From a virus, in IMG/VR virus record IMGVR_UViG_3300021594_000242, positions 1-39,735 of that record: a stretch of DNA of 39,735 nucleotides. One strand, 5' to 3'. The position numbers and the translations under genes were made by a program. Positions 14,301 through 21,166 of this stretch are shown one piece after another. Each line of letters begins with the position of its first letter. The first letter of the stretch is position 1. A model generated the notes under the pieces. That model was not told where the DNA came from. It saw nothing but the letters and a program-made list of their open reading frames with translations, and did no database searches.

Positions 14301-14717
14301 ATGAACGATATTTTTGGAGCAATCCTTTTGACGGCAGCAATGCTGCTCTCTATTTTCTTTTATCTATTCAAGTCTCGTAGGCATACAAAAAATGTGCAGA
14401 TTGTAAGTCAGGCTAGACTGCACCACAGATACTCAGGATCTAAAAAGCACAAAAGAAGGCTTAAGCCAAAAACTCAGTCTAGTAGACATCAGGATGAATC
14501 TACAACCAAGGTAATAGTTGTAGATGATGTAGCGTATTGGATTAAAAATAATACATTTTATAAAGCCCCTCTAGTAAATGAAAAAATTGATAAAGATTCT
14601 GCAGAAAAAGTTGACACAACCAATATGGATAAGGTACAATTAGATAAGATGTTGTTCATAGTAGACAAACTAACAGAAGGGACAAGTGATGATAGTAGGG
14701 GTTCAGGGAACGCCTAA
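14301..14717 (+). CDS. membrane-anchored hypothetical protein
   Basis: A 138-residue protein with one N-terminal membrane span ('IFGAILLTAAMLLSIFFYLF', about residues 4-23), a very basic stretch rich in His, Arg and Lys (25-60), then 'KVIVVDDVAYWIKNNTFYKAP', and an acidic tail. The layout suggests a cytoplasmic domain tethered to the membrane, with the basic part able to touch lipids or nucleic acid. The family is not recognised. It overlaps the next gene by 29 bp. Confidence 0.6.
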   Translation: MNDIFGAILLTAAMLLSIFFYLFKSRRHTKNVQIVSQARLHHRYSGSKKHKRRLKPKTQSSRHQDESTTKVIVVDDVAYWIKNNTFYKAPLVNEKIDKDSAEKVDTTNMDKVQLDKMLFIVDKLTEGTSDDSRGSGNA

Positions 14718-15039
14718 TTTCAACAACTATAATATTTTCCTTAGAGCAATGGCTGTTGCTTTGTCTGAATTAAAAGATAATGAAAAAGAGTTTTACTTAT
14801 ACTCTGTTGGTCCAGGAAATGTTAATGATATGGCGATGGAGTTTGTAAATCTTTCTGAAAGAGGTATGAAGTCTAGAGGAAAGTCTATCAAACTATTTAG
14901 GGTTACTCCTCAATGGCTTGAAGAAAATATTGATAGTTTTGATCACTTTGCTTTTGTTGCAAATCCAAAAGAAAGAGTGTCGAACCTAGTTAGTTTGTCA
15001 AAGTCAAAAAATATTAATACAAACGTATACAACTTTTAA
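14689..15039 (+). CDS. Rossmann/SLOG-like hypothetical protein
   Basis: ATG 14689 is favoured over GTG 14686 because AGAAGGG lies 7 nt before it. The 116-residue product opens with 'MIVGVQGTPNFNNYNIFLRAMAVAL', a beta-strand/Gly-loop/helix like the start of SLOG or DUF2493-type nucleotide-binding folds, followed by alternating strands and helices. Such folds bind nucleotides or nucleotide-derived signals. The assignment rests on the first 25 residues and the predicted alternation only. Confidence 0.5.
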   Translation: MIVGVQGTPNFNNYNIFLRAMAVALSELKDNEKEFYLYSVGPGNVNDMAMEFVNLSERGMKSRGKSIKLFRVTPQWLEENIDSFDHFAFVANPKERVSNLVSLSKSKNINTNVYNF

Positions 15040-15050
15040 GGAGTATAAAA

Positions 15051-15263
15051 ATGAAAACAATAGATTCTCTTGAACAAATGGAGACAATTGTTTCCAAGAA
15101 CAAAAACTTGTCTTGGGATGGTTGGAATGTTGTTGAAATGTCAAGGTCAGATAAGGCAATGACATCAAAATACGGAGCACTTAAAAACGGTGCTTGGTAC
15201 CTAAAAAAGATTTTTGTCGTCTCTAGAAATGGATGGGAAATACCTGACAAGTATGTAGCATAA
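15051..15263 (+). CDS. hypothetical protein
   Basis: A 70-residue soluble protein with an AAGGAG site upstream. 'LSWDGWNVVEM...YGALKNGAWYLKKIF' gives regularly placed Trp and aromatic residues. No Cys, no membrane span and no known motif. It sits 2 bp before the WhiB gene, so the two are probably made together. Confidence 0.6.
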   Translation: MKTIDSLEQMETIVSKNKNLSWDGWNVVEMSRSDKAMTSKYGALKNGAWYLKKIFVVSRNGWEIPDKYVA

Positions 15264-15265
15264 TT

Positions 15266-15547
15266 ATGAATAGGTATGAATGGAAAGATAATGCTGCATG
15301 CCTAGATTATGATACTAATGTTTTTTTTGATAAATACGAAGAAGATGAGTTGTTAAGGCCTGCTGTAGACCTGCTATGTTCTGAATGTCCAGTAAGAAAA
15401 GAGTGTTTTTCTGTTGGTATTTCTGGCAAAGAGTGGGGCGTTTGGGGCGGGGTATACTTAGAAAACGGCGAAATATCAAAAGAATTTTCTAGCCATAAAA
15501 CAAAATCTGATTGGGGTGTAACATGGCAGTCTTTAACAATGGACTAA
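15266..15547 (+). CDS. whiB-like: WhiB-family Fe-S transcription regulator
   Basis: A 93-residue protein with the four WhiB cysteines, Cys12 ('AACLDY'), Cys38, Cys41 and Cys47 ('LCSECPVRKEC'), and the turn 'GVWGG' at 58-62. WhiB proteins bind a 4Fe-4S cluster sensitive to oxygen and nitric oxide and act with the main sigma factor. They are found only in Actinobacteria and their phages, which supports the host call. A phage WhiB could redirect host RNA polymerase; given the oxidative-stress genes at 20-23 kb, redox sensing is a plausible input. The basic C-terminal DNA-binding tail is short. Confidence 0.9.
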   Translation: MNRYEWKDNAACLDYDTNVFFDKYEEDELLRPAVDLLCSECPVRKECFSVGISGKEWGVWGGVYLENGEISKEFSSHKTKSDWGVTWQSLTMD

Positions 15548-15792
15548 TATATACAGATGCAATGAGAAGAGCCTTTAGGTCTCTTGATCATCTTGCACCA
15601 AAAGGTTTTTCTTTACAAATAATTGAACACGAAGAGGGATTTTTAACTGTTCGTGCTTCTGAAAAATCTTTTATGCTTTTAAGTCATGATGACAAGATTC
15701 GTGCTGCAAACTATATGATTAAAACAAAGAAGGCTCTTGAGCAGAACGGGGCAATTGTTCAGTTGGTTAGAGAGGGAGGGAAAGAATTATGA
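15523..15792 (+). CDS. hypothetical protein
   Basis: ATG 15523 is chosen inside the end of whiB (25-bp overlap); ATG 15511 is a longer alternative. The 89-residue product is mixed alpha/beta with 'TDAMRRAFRSLDHLAPKGFSLQI' and 'LSHDDKIRAANYMIKTKKALEQ'. No motif is recognised. Gene order suggests co-expression with whiB. Confidence 0.6.
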   Translation: MAVFNNGLIYTDAMRRAFRSLDHLAPKGFSLQIIEHEEGFLTVRASEKSFMLLSHDDKIRAANYMIKTKKALEQNGAIVQLVREGGKEL

Positions 15793-16199
15793 TAGAAATA
15801 TTTGCTATAGTTGCTTTGTCTATCACTTCGTTATTATTTATTTATTTGTATATTGTACAAAAAAGAATAAACATTTCAATTCTTGCAAATACTTTAAAAA
15901 CTTTGTTACAGCAAGAAATCCAGCATAAAGAAAATAAAACAGATAAAGAAAAAGCAAATGAAGATTTTTTAAAATTTGTTTCAGATTCTCGTGATTTAGC
16001 ATATGAGTATATAGAGTCTGTTCAGGCTGGACTACAAAAATTTATTGATGAGGTTGAGCCACAGATTGACTATTATGACAAGTATGGGGCTGCTATTGAG
16101 GGAATGGTTTCTCCCCATGATTTTGCTTTGAAGAAAATATCTTCAGAATTTAAAGAATTAAAAAAATTACTTCCCGAAGATTATGGTAAAATGTTATAA
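15789..16199 (+). CDS. membrane-anchored coiled-coil protein
   Basis: A 136-residue protein with one N-terminal membrane span (residues 3-23) and a long charged helical part ('LQQEIQHKENKTDKEKANEDFLKF...') likely to form a coiled coil facing the cytoplasm. Both ends overlap neighbours by 1-4 bp. It resembles small spanin-like or scaffold proteins in shape only. Function unknown. Confidence 0.6.
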   Translation: MIEIFAIVALSITSLLFIYLYIVQKRINISILANTLKTLLQQEIQHKENKTDKEKANEDFLKFVSDSRDLAYEYIESVQAGLQKFIDEVEPQIDYYDKYGAAIEGMVSPHDFALKKISSEFKELKKLLPEDYGKML

Positions 16200-17074
16200 T
16201 GAATTTTTATTATTTTGGTGGTGTGTTTCATGAAAATAGTATGGAGACAGCCCCTATTCTTGAAAAAAATAATTTTTCTGGGGTAATGTATACATATGAT
16301 CCGACAGAAGGAGACATGTTTACAAGAGTTGCAAGAGAAATCAAAACAGACGGCAAGATTAAATATCTTGTTGCAATTAGGCCATATACTATATCTCCAC
16401 AATATTTATACACAATAAGTCAATCAATAAGCGAAATTGCTCCGAATAGACTTCAAATCAATGTTGTTCCTGGATATATCAAAGATCATGAAAAAAATAT
16501 TGGTGGTATTTTAGGCGAGGTAAATGATCTATCAGAATCTTTAGAAAGATCAAAATACACAATTGAATTTATTAAAAAACTTGATGAAATAAATAATGGC
16601 ATAATGGCTACTCAAACTGCAGAAGGAAAGCAACTAGAGAACACTTTAGATGTTTATATATCAACTACAAACAGTTATGTTTTTGAAACTGTTAAAAAAT
16701 ACAAAAATAAAATAATTTTGCCTTACCATATTTATAAACGTGGATTTTGGTCAGATGTTTTAAAAGATCCATCAATGATGATTAATCTTGATATTAAAGA
16801 TACAGAGGTTATGCTGGCAATGACACCAATTATTAGAAAAACAAAAGAAGAGTTAGAGCCACTGGCAAAACATGCAATGAGACCAGTCTGGAAAAAAGGC
16901 GAAGTCCCAGTGGTAGTAGGAGATGTAGAATATTTTACATACGATAGTTTCCACGAATTTGTTCAAACTCTTAAAGAAGACAATATTAATCATCTTTTAA
17001 TTAATGCTGTTCCAAGATCTGAATCAGAAATTATTATATCTTTTATCAATCAGTATGTGGAGTCACAAAAATGA
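16199..17074 (+). CDS. luciferase-like (LLM) flavin/F420-dependent oxidoreductase
   Basis: A 291-residue protein with the LLM-type TIM-barrel signature: 'LVAIRPYTISPQYLYTISQSISEIAPNRLQINVVPG' corresponds to the family's 'xALRPG...SP...A...A.LD..S.GR...NVV.G'. Further alternating strands and helices fill a short barrel, a little smaller than cellular members (about 320-350). Such enzymes use FMNH2 or F420H2 to oxidise small organic substrates. The gene is buried in a chain of small phage genes with 1-4-bp overlaps, so it is not a passing host fragment. Cofactor and substrate cannot be read from the sequence. Confidence 0.7.
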   Translation: MNFYYFGGVFHENSMETAPILEKNNFSGVMYTYDPTEGDMFTRVAREIKTDGKIKYLVAIRPYTISPQYLYTISQSISEIAPNRLQINVVPGYIKDHEKNIGGILGEVNDLSESLERSKYTIEFIKKLDEINNGIMATQTAEGKQLENTLDVYISTTNSYVFETVKKYKNKIILPYHIYKRGFWSDVLKDPSMMINLDIKDTEVMLAMTPIIRKTKEELEPLAKHAMRPVWKKGEVPVVVGDVEYFTYDSFHEFVQTLKEDNINHLLINAVPRSESEIIISFINQYVESQK

Positions 17075-17232
17075 TAGAGTTAAAAACCTATGATCAGATA
17101 TTTTTGGATCCAGTTGGATACTGTAATGTTCTTTATTGTAAAGAAGACGGAGAAAAATTGTTTAGCACAGAAACAAGGGTTTTAGATGTTTGTTTAAACC
17201 ATTACACACAACTACAAAATGCGAGGGAATAA
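17071..17232 (+). CDS. small hypothetical protein with three cysteines
   Basis: A 53-residue protein whose ATG overlaps the LLM stop (ATGA). It has Cys18, Cys23 and Cys42 ('GYCNVLYCKEDG...VCLNHY'), a possible small metal site with a nearby His. No known family. It ends directly against the next ATG. Confidence 0.55.
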   Translation: MIELKTYDQIFLDPVGYCNVLYCKEDGEKLFSTETRVLDVCLNHYTQLQNARE

Positions 17233-17418
17233 ATGAAAGAAATCTTGTTATCATTATCAGTAGGCCTTACTTTAGGCTTAATAATCTTATCAATAAGCGC
17301 AATATCCCCAGTTAAGATTCCAATTCCAGCCCCTCCAGTATTCGCTGGCGTTGCTGGTATAATTGGATTATGGCTTGCTCAACCAGTTTGGGTGGCCATA
17401 TCGAAGTTCATATCCTAG
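17233..17418 (+). CDS. XapX/DUF1427 small membrane protein
   Basis: A 61-residue protein with two membrane spans around 'SPVKIPIPAPPVFAGVAGIIGLWLA', which is the diagnostic PxPAPP...AGxxGIxG core of the XapX (DUF1427) family. These bacterial proteins have no known biochemical role. Finding one in a phage next to another small membrane-type protein suggests an effect on the host membrane or a holin-like function. Confidence 0.75.
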   Translation: MKEILLSLSVGLTLGLIILSISAISPVKIPIPAPPVFAGVAGIIGLWLAQPVWVAISKFIS

Positions 17419-17428
17419 GAGGAAAAAA

Positions 17429-17728
17429 ATGAATGAACAAATTAAGGCAGCACTAGCGTCTTATGGTCGATCAGTTCTTGGAGCAGCAACAGCAATGTAT
17501 GCTTCTGGAGTAACTGATCCACAGACACTAGCATACTCATTGCTTGGTGCAATTGTGCCAGTAGTATTGAGAGCAGCAAATCCAAACGACACAGCGTTTG
17601 GTCGCCTACCATCTGTAGAAGATGTAGACGCTGCAGTTAAGTCTGCAAAGGTTGTAAAGAAGCCTGCAAAGAAGGCTCCAGCAAAGAAGAAGTCTGGCGG
17701 TGGCGGAAAGCCACAGCAAATGCTTTAA
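17429..17728 (+). CDS. holin-like protein with endolysin-type tail
   Basis: ATG 17429 follows AGGAGG; the frame extends upstream to 17363 but overlaps the XapX gene. The 99-residue product has two weakly hydrophobic helices ('SVLGAATAMYASGV' and 'LAYSLLGAIVPVVLRAA') and then a Lys/Ala/Pro-rich tail ending 'KKKSGGGGKPQQML'. The tail matches that of the endolysin at 11509-12150. Holin is the likely class. A combined terminator/promoter follows. Confidence 0.6.
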   Translation: MNEQIKAALASYGRSVLGAATAMYASGVTDPQTLAYSLLGAIVPVVLRAANPNDTAFGRLPSVEDVDAAVKSAKVVKKPAKKAPAKKKSGGGGKPQQML

Positions 17729-17745
17729 TAGTATTTGTTTATAGG

Positions 17746-17788
17746 ACAGGGATGGGCACTTGACATCCCTGTTTTATTATGCTATAAT
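17746..17788 (+). promoter_or_regulatory. terminator hairpin overlapping a perfect promoter for hsp20
   Basis: ACAGGGATG (17746-17754) and CATCCCTGT (17764-17772) form a 9-bp stem with a 9-nt loop, followed by TTTATT. The same bases carry TTGACA (17760-17765), a 17-bp spacer and TATAAT (17783-17788), a perfect sigma-70 promoter. One element ends the upstream operon and starts hsp20 transcription. The -35 lies in the loop and right arm. Confidence 0.85.
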
Positions 17789-17846
17789 TTAGTTGTGCCT
17801 GCCCAAAGGGGGGTACAAATTGAACTCGCTTAACAAGGAGGAAATA

Positions 17847-18266
17847 ATGGTAAGTTCATGGTCATTGGATCTTTTTAAGGATCCATTTTTTATTGGTTTC
17901 AACAGAGAGTTGGACCGCTTCTATAATATCCATCGTGAGGCAACTCGTCAATCATATCCACCATATGATGTGGTAAAGATTGATGAAGATACTTACAAAC
18001 TATCTTTGGCTATTGCTGGCTTCAGCAAAGATGAGGTAGAGGTTTCTGTGGATAATGGAAGTCTTATTGTAAAGGGTGAGAAAACCGAAGAGGACGCAAA
18101 TAATGTCCTGCATAAGGGTATCGCAACCAGAAAGTTCACACGCACCTTTGCTCTCGGAGAGTATATGGAGGTTGATCGTGCTGAAATGGCAGACGGTATT
18201 CTTAGCGTCTTTGTGGAAAGAAACATCCCCGAAGAAAAGAAGCCCAAAACTATCAAAATCAAGTAA
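17847..18266 (+). CDS. hsp20: small heat-shock protein (Hsp20 / alpha-crystallin)
   Basis: ATG 17847 is set by AAGGAGG 6-7 nt upstream; the frame is open to 17793 without a ribosome site. The 139-residue product has the alpha-crystallin domain from 'PPYDVVKIDEDTYKLSLAIAGFSKDEVEVSVDNGSLIVKG' to the closing 'AEMADGILSVFVERN' (the A-x-x-x-GIL motif) and a C-terminal 'TIKIK' (an I-x-I tail). It holds unfolding proteins in an ATP-independent way. Phage Hsp20 genes are thought to support virion assembly or stressed hosts. It has its own perfect promoter. Confidence 0.9.
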   Translation: MVSSWSLDLFKDPFFIGFNRELDRFYNIHREATRQSYPPYDVVKIDEDTYKLSLAIAGFSKDEVEVSVDNGSLIVKGEKTEEDANNVLHKGIATRKFTRTFALGEYMEVDRAEMADGILSVFVERNIPEEKKPKTIKIK

Positions 18267-18267
18267 A

Positions 18268-18343
18268 TGATATAATAGATATATAGCGTATGGTATCGCT
18301 GCCAACGCCCACCTGAGCATGTGGAGAAACTGCTCATTTTTTT
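18268..18343 (+). ncRNA. candidate short RNA or attenuator between hsp20 and the next gene
   Basis: TGaTATAAT (-10 at 18271-18276) predicts a start near 18284, and a hairpin of the repeat family, TGAGCA-N11-TGCTCA (18314-18336), followed by seven T ends it at about 18343. This gives a RNA of about 60 nt with no room for a normal gene. It contains an 8-codon frame (ATG 18290) whose TGA stop is the first three bases of the terminator stem (18314-18316), a leader-peptide-like layout, and an AGCG/CGCT stem at the 5' end. Confidence 0.5.
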
Positions 18344-18344
18344 A

Positions 18345-18359
18345 TGCTATAATAGTTTT
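18345..18359 (+). promoter_or_regulatory. leaderless-type promoter
   Basis: TGcTATAAT (-10 at 18348-18353) is followed by exactly six bases and then ATG 18360. No Shine-Dalgarno sequence is possible in the transcript. Confidence 0.7.
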
Positions 18360-19424
18360 ATGCCGTATCGTATAGGTGCTAAGGGTTCTAATGGTTGTTC
18401 TGGATACCCCGCTTTAAAGGACACAGGAGAGGTTATGGGATGCCATAAGACTCGTTCTGAGGCTGCAGCACAGATCTACGCTATAAACCGTTCTGAGGGC
18501 AATATAGGCAAGGCAATGGTCAAAGAGGGCGACATGGTTATGGCCCCACACGAAGAAGAAATGTATGTTGGTCGTGTTGTTCATGTTATGAATGAGGGTA
18601 TGCTTGGAACTCCAGGATCTGAGTACGCACTCGAGGCAAGTCCAGAAGACCCTGCGATATTAATACAATTATTTGAAATGGAAGATGGTGGTCTTGAAGA
18701 GACTGAGTATTTTGTTGGAGCAAAAGCATCGGAAGTAATGGCTATGCCATCACTAGAGTCAAATGTGGGAATGGATAAAGCATACGAAGGATGCGGATGT
18801 CCAATGTGCAAAGAATTAAATGTAACATGTGAGCAATGTCCTCAATGTCAATCTGGAGAAATGAAATCAGATTGCTGTGCTAATGTAAACAAACAAGCAC
18901 CGTGTTGGGATGGATATGTCCAGCGTGGCATGAAGCCAGGCGCAAATGGTAAGCCAGTTCCTAACTGTGTTCCTGCTGCAAAGGCTGATGATCTTTGGGA
19001 AGATGACGACACAGTTGAGTATGATACAGACTCTGTATCTAAAGCAGAAGGTTATTCTCCACCTGCAGGGGCAAGGGCTGCTGCTCGTAAAGCAATTAAA
19101 TTTAAAGAAGATGGTAAGGCAAAAGGTGCAGGAACTTCAGTTGGCTGGACTCGTGCAGGGCAGTTAGCAAGAGGAGAAACTTTGTCTCTTAGTACTGTTA
19201 AAAGAATGTATTCATATTTCTCACGCCATGAAATAGACAAAAAGGGCAAGGACTGGGGCAACTCAGCAAACCCATCTAATGGTTATATTATGTGGCTTGC
19301 ATGGGGTGGAGATGCAGGATTCTCTTGGTCAAGAGGAATTGTTAATCGTGAAAAAGATAAGGCATTGTTTGCTGACTTTGGAAAAGATTATACAAGAGTG
19401 CAAACAGAAAAGCATACACTTTAA
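18360..19424 (+). CDS. phage protein with conserved C-terminal domain, possible virion component
   Basis: A 354-residue protein. The N-terminus ('MPYRIGAKGSNGCSGYPALKDTGEVMGCHKTRSEAAAQIYAIN') matches a short module common in phage head-gene polyproteins. A middle Cys-rich segment ('CGCPMCKELNVTCEQCPQCQ...CC') may bind metal. The C-terminal third ('PPAGARAAARKAIKFKEDGK...MYSYFSRHEIDKKGK...NGYIMWLAWGGDAGFSW') is a domain widespread in phages, often attached to capsid or protease proteins, with no proven activity. The start is set by the leaderless promoter. The role in this phage is inference. Confidence 0.6.
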   Translation: MPYRIGAKGSNGCSGYPALKDTGEVMGCHKTRSEAAAQIYAINRSEGNIGKAMVKEGDMVMAPHEEEMYVGRVVHVMNEGMLGTPGSEYALEASPEDPAILIQLFEMEDGGLEETEYFVGAKASEVMAMPSLESNVGMDKAYEGCGCPMCKELNVTCEQCPQCQSGEMKSDCCANVNKQAPCWDGYVQRGMKPGANGKPVPNCVPAAKADDLWEDDDTVEYDTDSVSKAEGYSPPAGARAAARKAIKFKEDGKAKGAGTSVGWTRAGQLARGETLSLSTVKRMYSYFSRHEIDKKGKDWGNSANPSNGYIMWLAWGGDAGFSWSRGIVNREKDKALFADFGKDYTRVQTEKHTL

Positions 19425-19576
19425 TGTCAAAAAGAAAATCATCTGGCAAGTACAGATCAAAGCATCCATTTAATCCAGTTCAGATTAAAGACGGAATGAT
19501 TGTTCGTTTAAGAAAAGACGGTACTGTTAAGGCAGTTCTTGGTAAATACGGCGAGTATAACAAGAAAGATAAGTAA
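19424..19576 (+). CDS. small basic hypothetical protein
   Basis: A 50-residue, Lys/Arg-rich protein ('MSKRKSSGKYRSKHPFNPVQIKDGMIVRLRKDGTVKAVLGKYG'), with a beta-hairpin-like 'GMIVRLRKDGTVKAVLG'. Both ends overlap neighbours by one base (TAATG), so it is translated with them. It could bind nucleic acid. No family recognised. Confidence 0.6.
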   Translation: MSKRKSSGKYRSKHPFNPVQIKDGMIVRLRKDGTVKAVLGKYGEYNKKDK

Positions 19577-19827
19577 TGAAAGAACTAATACATTTTACAG
19601 CGGAATGGTGTAATCCATGCAAAAGAATGGCACCAGTTATAGATGAGTTTTTAAAAAATAATACAGATATTCACTATGATAAGGTTGATGTTGATACAGA
19701 ATTTTATAAAGCCGAGCAATACAATGTTCAATCAGTTCCAACTTTAATATCAAAAATTGACGGCAAAATTTATGATCGTGTTTCTGGCGTTGTATCTGAA
19801 TTTAAATTAAAATCAATGTTTGGTTAA
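19576..19827 (+). CDS. thioredoxin
   Basis: A short thioredoxin (83 residues) with the active site Cys12-Asn-Pro-Cys15 ('AEWCNPCKRMAP') and the cis-proline 'VQSVPTLI'. It lacks the N-terminal strand of cellular thioredoxins, as is common in phage versions. It would reduce disulfides, and is a natural electron donor for the AhpC and GPx-like peroxidases encoded on the other strand at 20.5-22.6 kb. The CNPC active site is unlike the common CGPC. Its end overlaps, tail to tail, a small gene on the - strand. Confidence 0.85.
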   Translation: MKELIHFTAEWCNPCKRMAPVIDEFLKNNTDIHYDKVDVDTEFYKAEQYNVQSVPTLISKIDGKIYDRVSGVVSEFKLKSMFG

Positions 19828-19971
19828 ATAATCTTTTATTAATTCCATAATTTGGATCGTGTACTTATCATAATCTATTTCAATAATAAGATTGCCATCT
19901 ATCAATTTATGTACCTTTATTTCTTTTCCGATTTCAAACAGTATATCTTTTATATCATTTTCTAAACTCAT
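19813..19971 (-). CDS. small hypothetical protein translated from tRNA-Thr 3' end
   Basis: A 52-residue charged protein ('MSLENDIKDILFEIGKEIKVHKLIDGNLIIEIDYDKYT...'), likely mixed helix and strand. Its only Shine-Dalgarno sequence, AGGAGG, is the 3' acceptor strand of tRNA-Thr, 5 nt before the ATG. Processing of the tRNA would remove the ribosome site, so translation and tRNA maturation compete. It ends convergent with thioredoxin, overlapping 15 bp. Confidence 0.55.
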   Translation of the reverse strand: MSLENDIKDILFEIGKEIKVHKLIDGNLIIEIDYDKYTIQIMELIKDYLTKH

Positions 19972-19974
19972 TTG

Positions 19975-20046
19975 AGCCTCCTGTAGGATTTGAACCTACG
20001 ACAACCCGCTTACAAGGCGGGTACTCTACCCCTGAGTTAAGGAGGC
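19975..20046 (-). tRNA. tRNA-Thr (TGT)
   Basis: Acceptor GCCTCCT/AGGAGGC, D-arm, anticodon stem CCCGC/GCGGG with loop CTTGTAA (anticodon TGT), T-arm with GTAGG/CCTAC; no encoded CCA; discriminator T. It follows ahpD by 6 bp and probably lies on the ahpCD transcript. Confidence 0.92.
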
Positions 20047-20052
20047 AATCCA

Positions 20053-20565
20053 CTATGCTACAACAACCTTTGCAATAGCATTAATAGTTGCAGCAATTCG
20101 TCCAATATCACGAAGTTGTTCAACTGTATATCCTTCTTGTTTTAAGGTTTCATAGTGAGCCTTAACACAAAAATGACATTTACCAATGATTGATGCAATT
20201 AATGCATAAGACTCAAACTTAGCCTTTGTTGTACCTCCATGAGATGTAATAGCATTCATTCTAAGTTGTGCAGGTAATCCAGTTAAGTTAGGATCGTCTG
20301 CCATTTCAGTATATGGATACCAAACATTGTTTTGTGCCATCAATGCTGCTGCTGTAAATGCTGCATTTTTTTCTACCTCATCTGTAACGCCAGCAGAAAT
20401 CATAGCAACAATATCTTGATTACCTGTTGCTAATGCTGCTGCAAGTGCGAGGGATGAAGCATAATCATAATCTACAGTACTTCTATTAATGACAGCATCA
20501 AGATTTAACTTAATGTCTTTAGCATATTCAGGAACAAGTTCCTTGACTTCATCTACCCAAGTCAT
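20053..20565 (-). CDS. ahpD: alkylhydroperoxidase AhpD
   Basis: A 170-residue AhpD-family protein with Glu118, Cys130, Cys133 and His137 ('FESY...GKCHFCVKAH'), the same positions as the proton-relay residues of Mycobacterium AhpD. It passes electrons to AhpC and has weak peroxidase activity of its own. It overlaps ahpC by 4 bp (ATGA), the usual actinobacterial operon order. The sequence is intact and full length, so it should be functional. In cells lacking AhpF this protein is the AhpC reductase. Confidence 0.93.
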   Translation of the reverse strand: MTWVDEVKELVPEYAKDIKLNLDAVINRSTVDYDYASSLALAAALATGNQDIVAMISAGVTDEVEKNAAFTAAALMAQNNVWYPYTEMADDPNLTGLPAQLRMNAITSHGGTTKAKFESYALIASIIGKCHFCVKAHYETLKQEGYTVEQLRDIGRIAATINAIAKVVVA

Positions 20566-21131
20566 AGTGTTTCTCCACCAAGGCTTCTATTGCATGCACA
20601 AAGTTCTCCTGTTTGAAGAGCATCAAGAATACGTAATGTTTCTTCTGGACTTCTTCCGACATTAAGATTATTTACAGTTACATGTTGAATAACATTATCT
20701 GGATCAATGATAAATGTTGCACGAAGAGCAACACCATCCTCATTTAGAACACCAAGTTGAGTTGCTAAACCAGTGTAGCCTTCTTTATCATCCCATTGAA
20801 ATTCACGAACCTGATCTGCAAAAGACCAAGAATTGGTTTTCTTTAGATCTTCATGTGCATTACGCCATGCAATCTTGCAAAACTCATTGTCTGTTGATCC
20901 TGTTAATAATACTGCATCACGATCATTGAAATCATTAACTAACTTATCGTATGCCACAATTTCTGTTGGACAAACAAAGGTAAAATCCTTTGGATAGTAT
21001 ACAAGGACCTTCCATTTTCCTGGAAACCATTGTTCATTTAATACTTCAAAAACATCATCAGCGCCATCCAGTCTTCCTGGTTTTACTCCGACAATACGAA
21101 ATGGATTTAATTTATATCCAATTGTTTTCAT
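20562..21131 (-). CDS. ahpC: alkyl hydroperoxide reductase AhpC (2-Cys peroxiredoxin)
   Basis: A 189-residue peroxiredoxin: peroxidatic Cys54 in 'DFTFVCPTE' and C-terminal resolving cysteines 178 and 180 ('GELCACNRS'), the mycobacterial three-cysteine type rather than the enteric one. It reduces hydrogen peroxide and organic peroxides. ahpC is the first gene of the ahpC-ahpD-tRNA-Thr unit. A hairpin with direct repeats upstream (21167-21227) is a probable control region. A purine-rich ribosome site precedes the ATG. Confidence 0.93.
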   Translation of the reverse strand: MKTIGYKLNPFRIVGVKPGRLDGADDVFEVLNEQWFPGKWKVLVYYPKDFTFVCPTEIVAYDKLVNDFNDRDAVLLTGSTDNEFCKIAWRNAHEDLKKTNSWSFADQVREFQWDDKEGYTGLATQLGVLNEDGVALRATFIIDPDNVIQHVTVNNLNVGRSPEETLRILDALQTGELCACNRSLGGETL

Positions 21132-21166
21132 TATATCTCTTTCTTCTATGTTTGATCAAAAATAGG

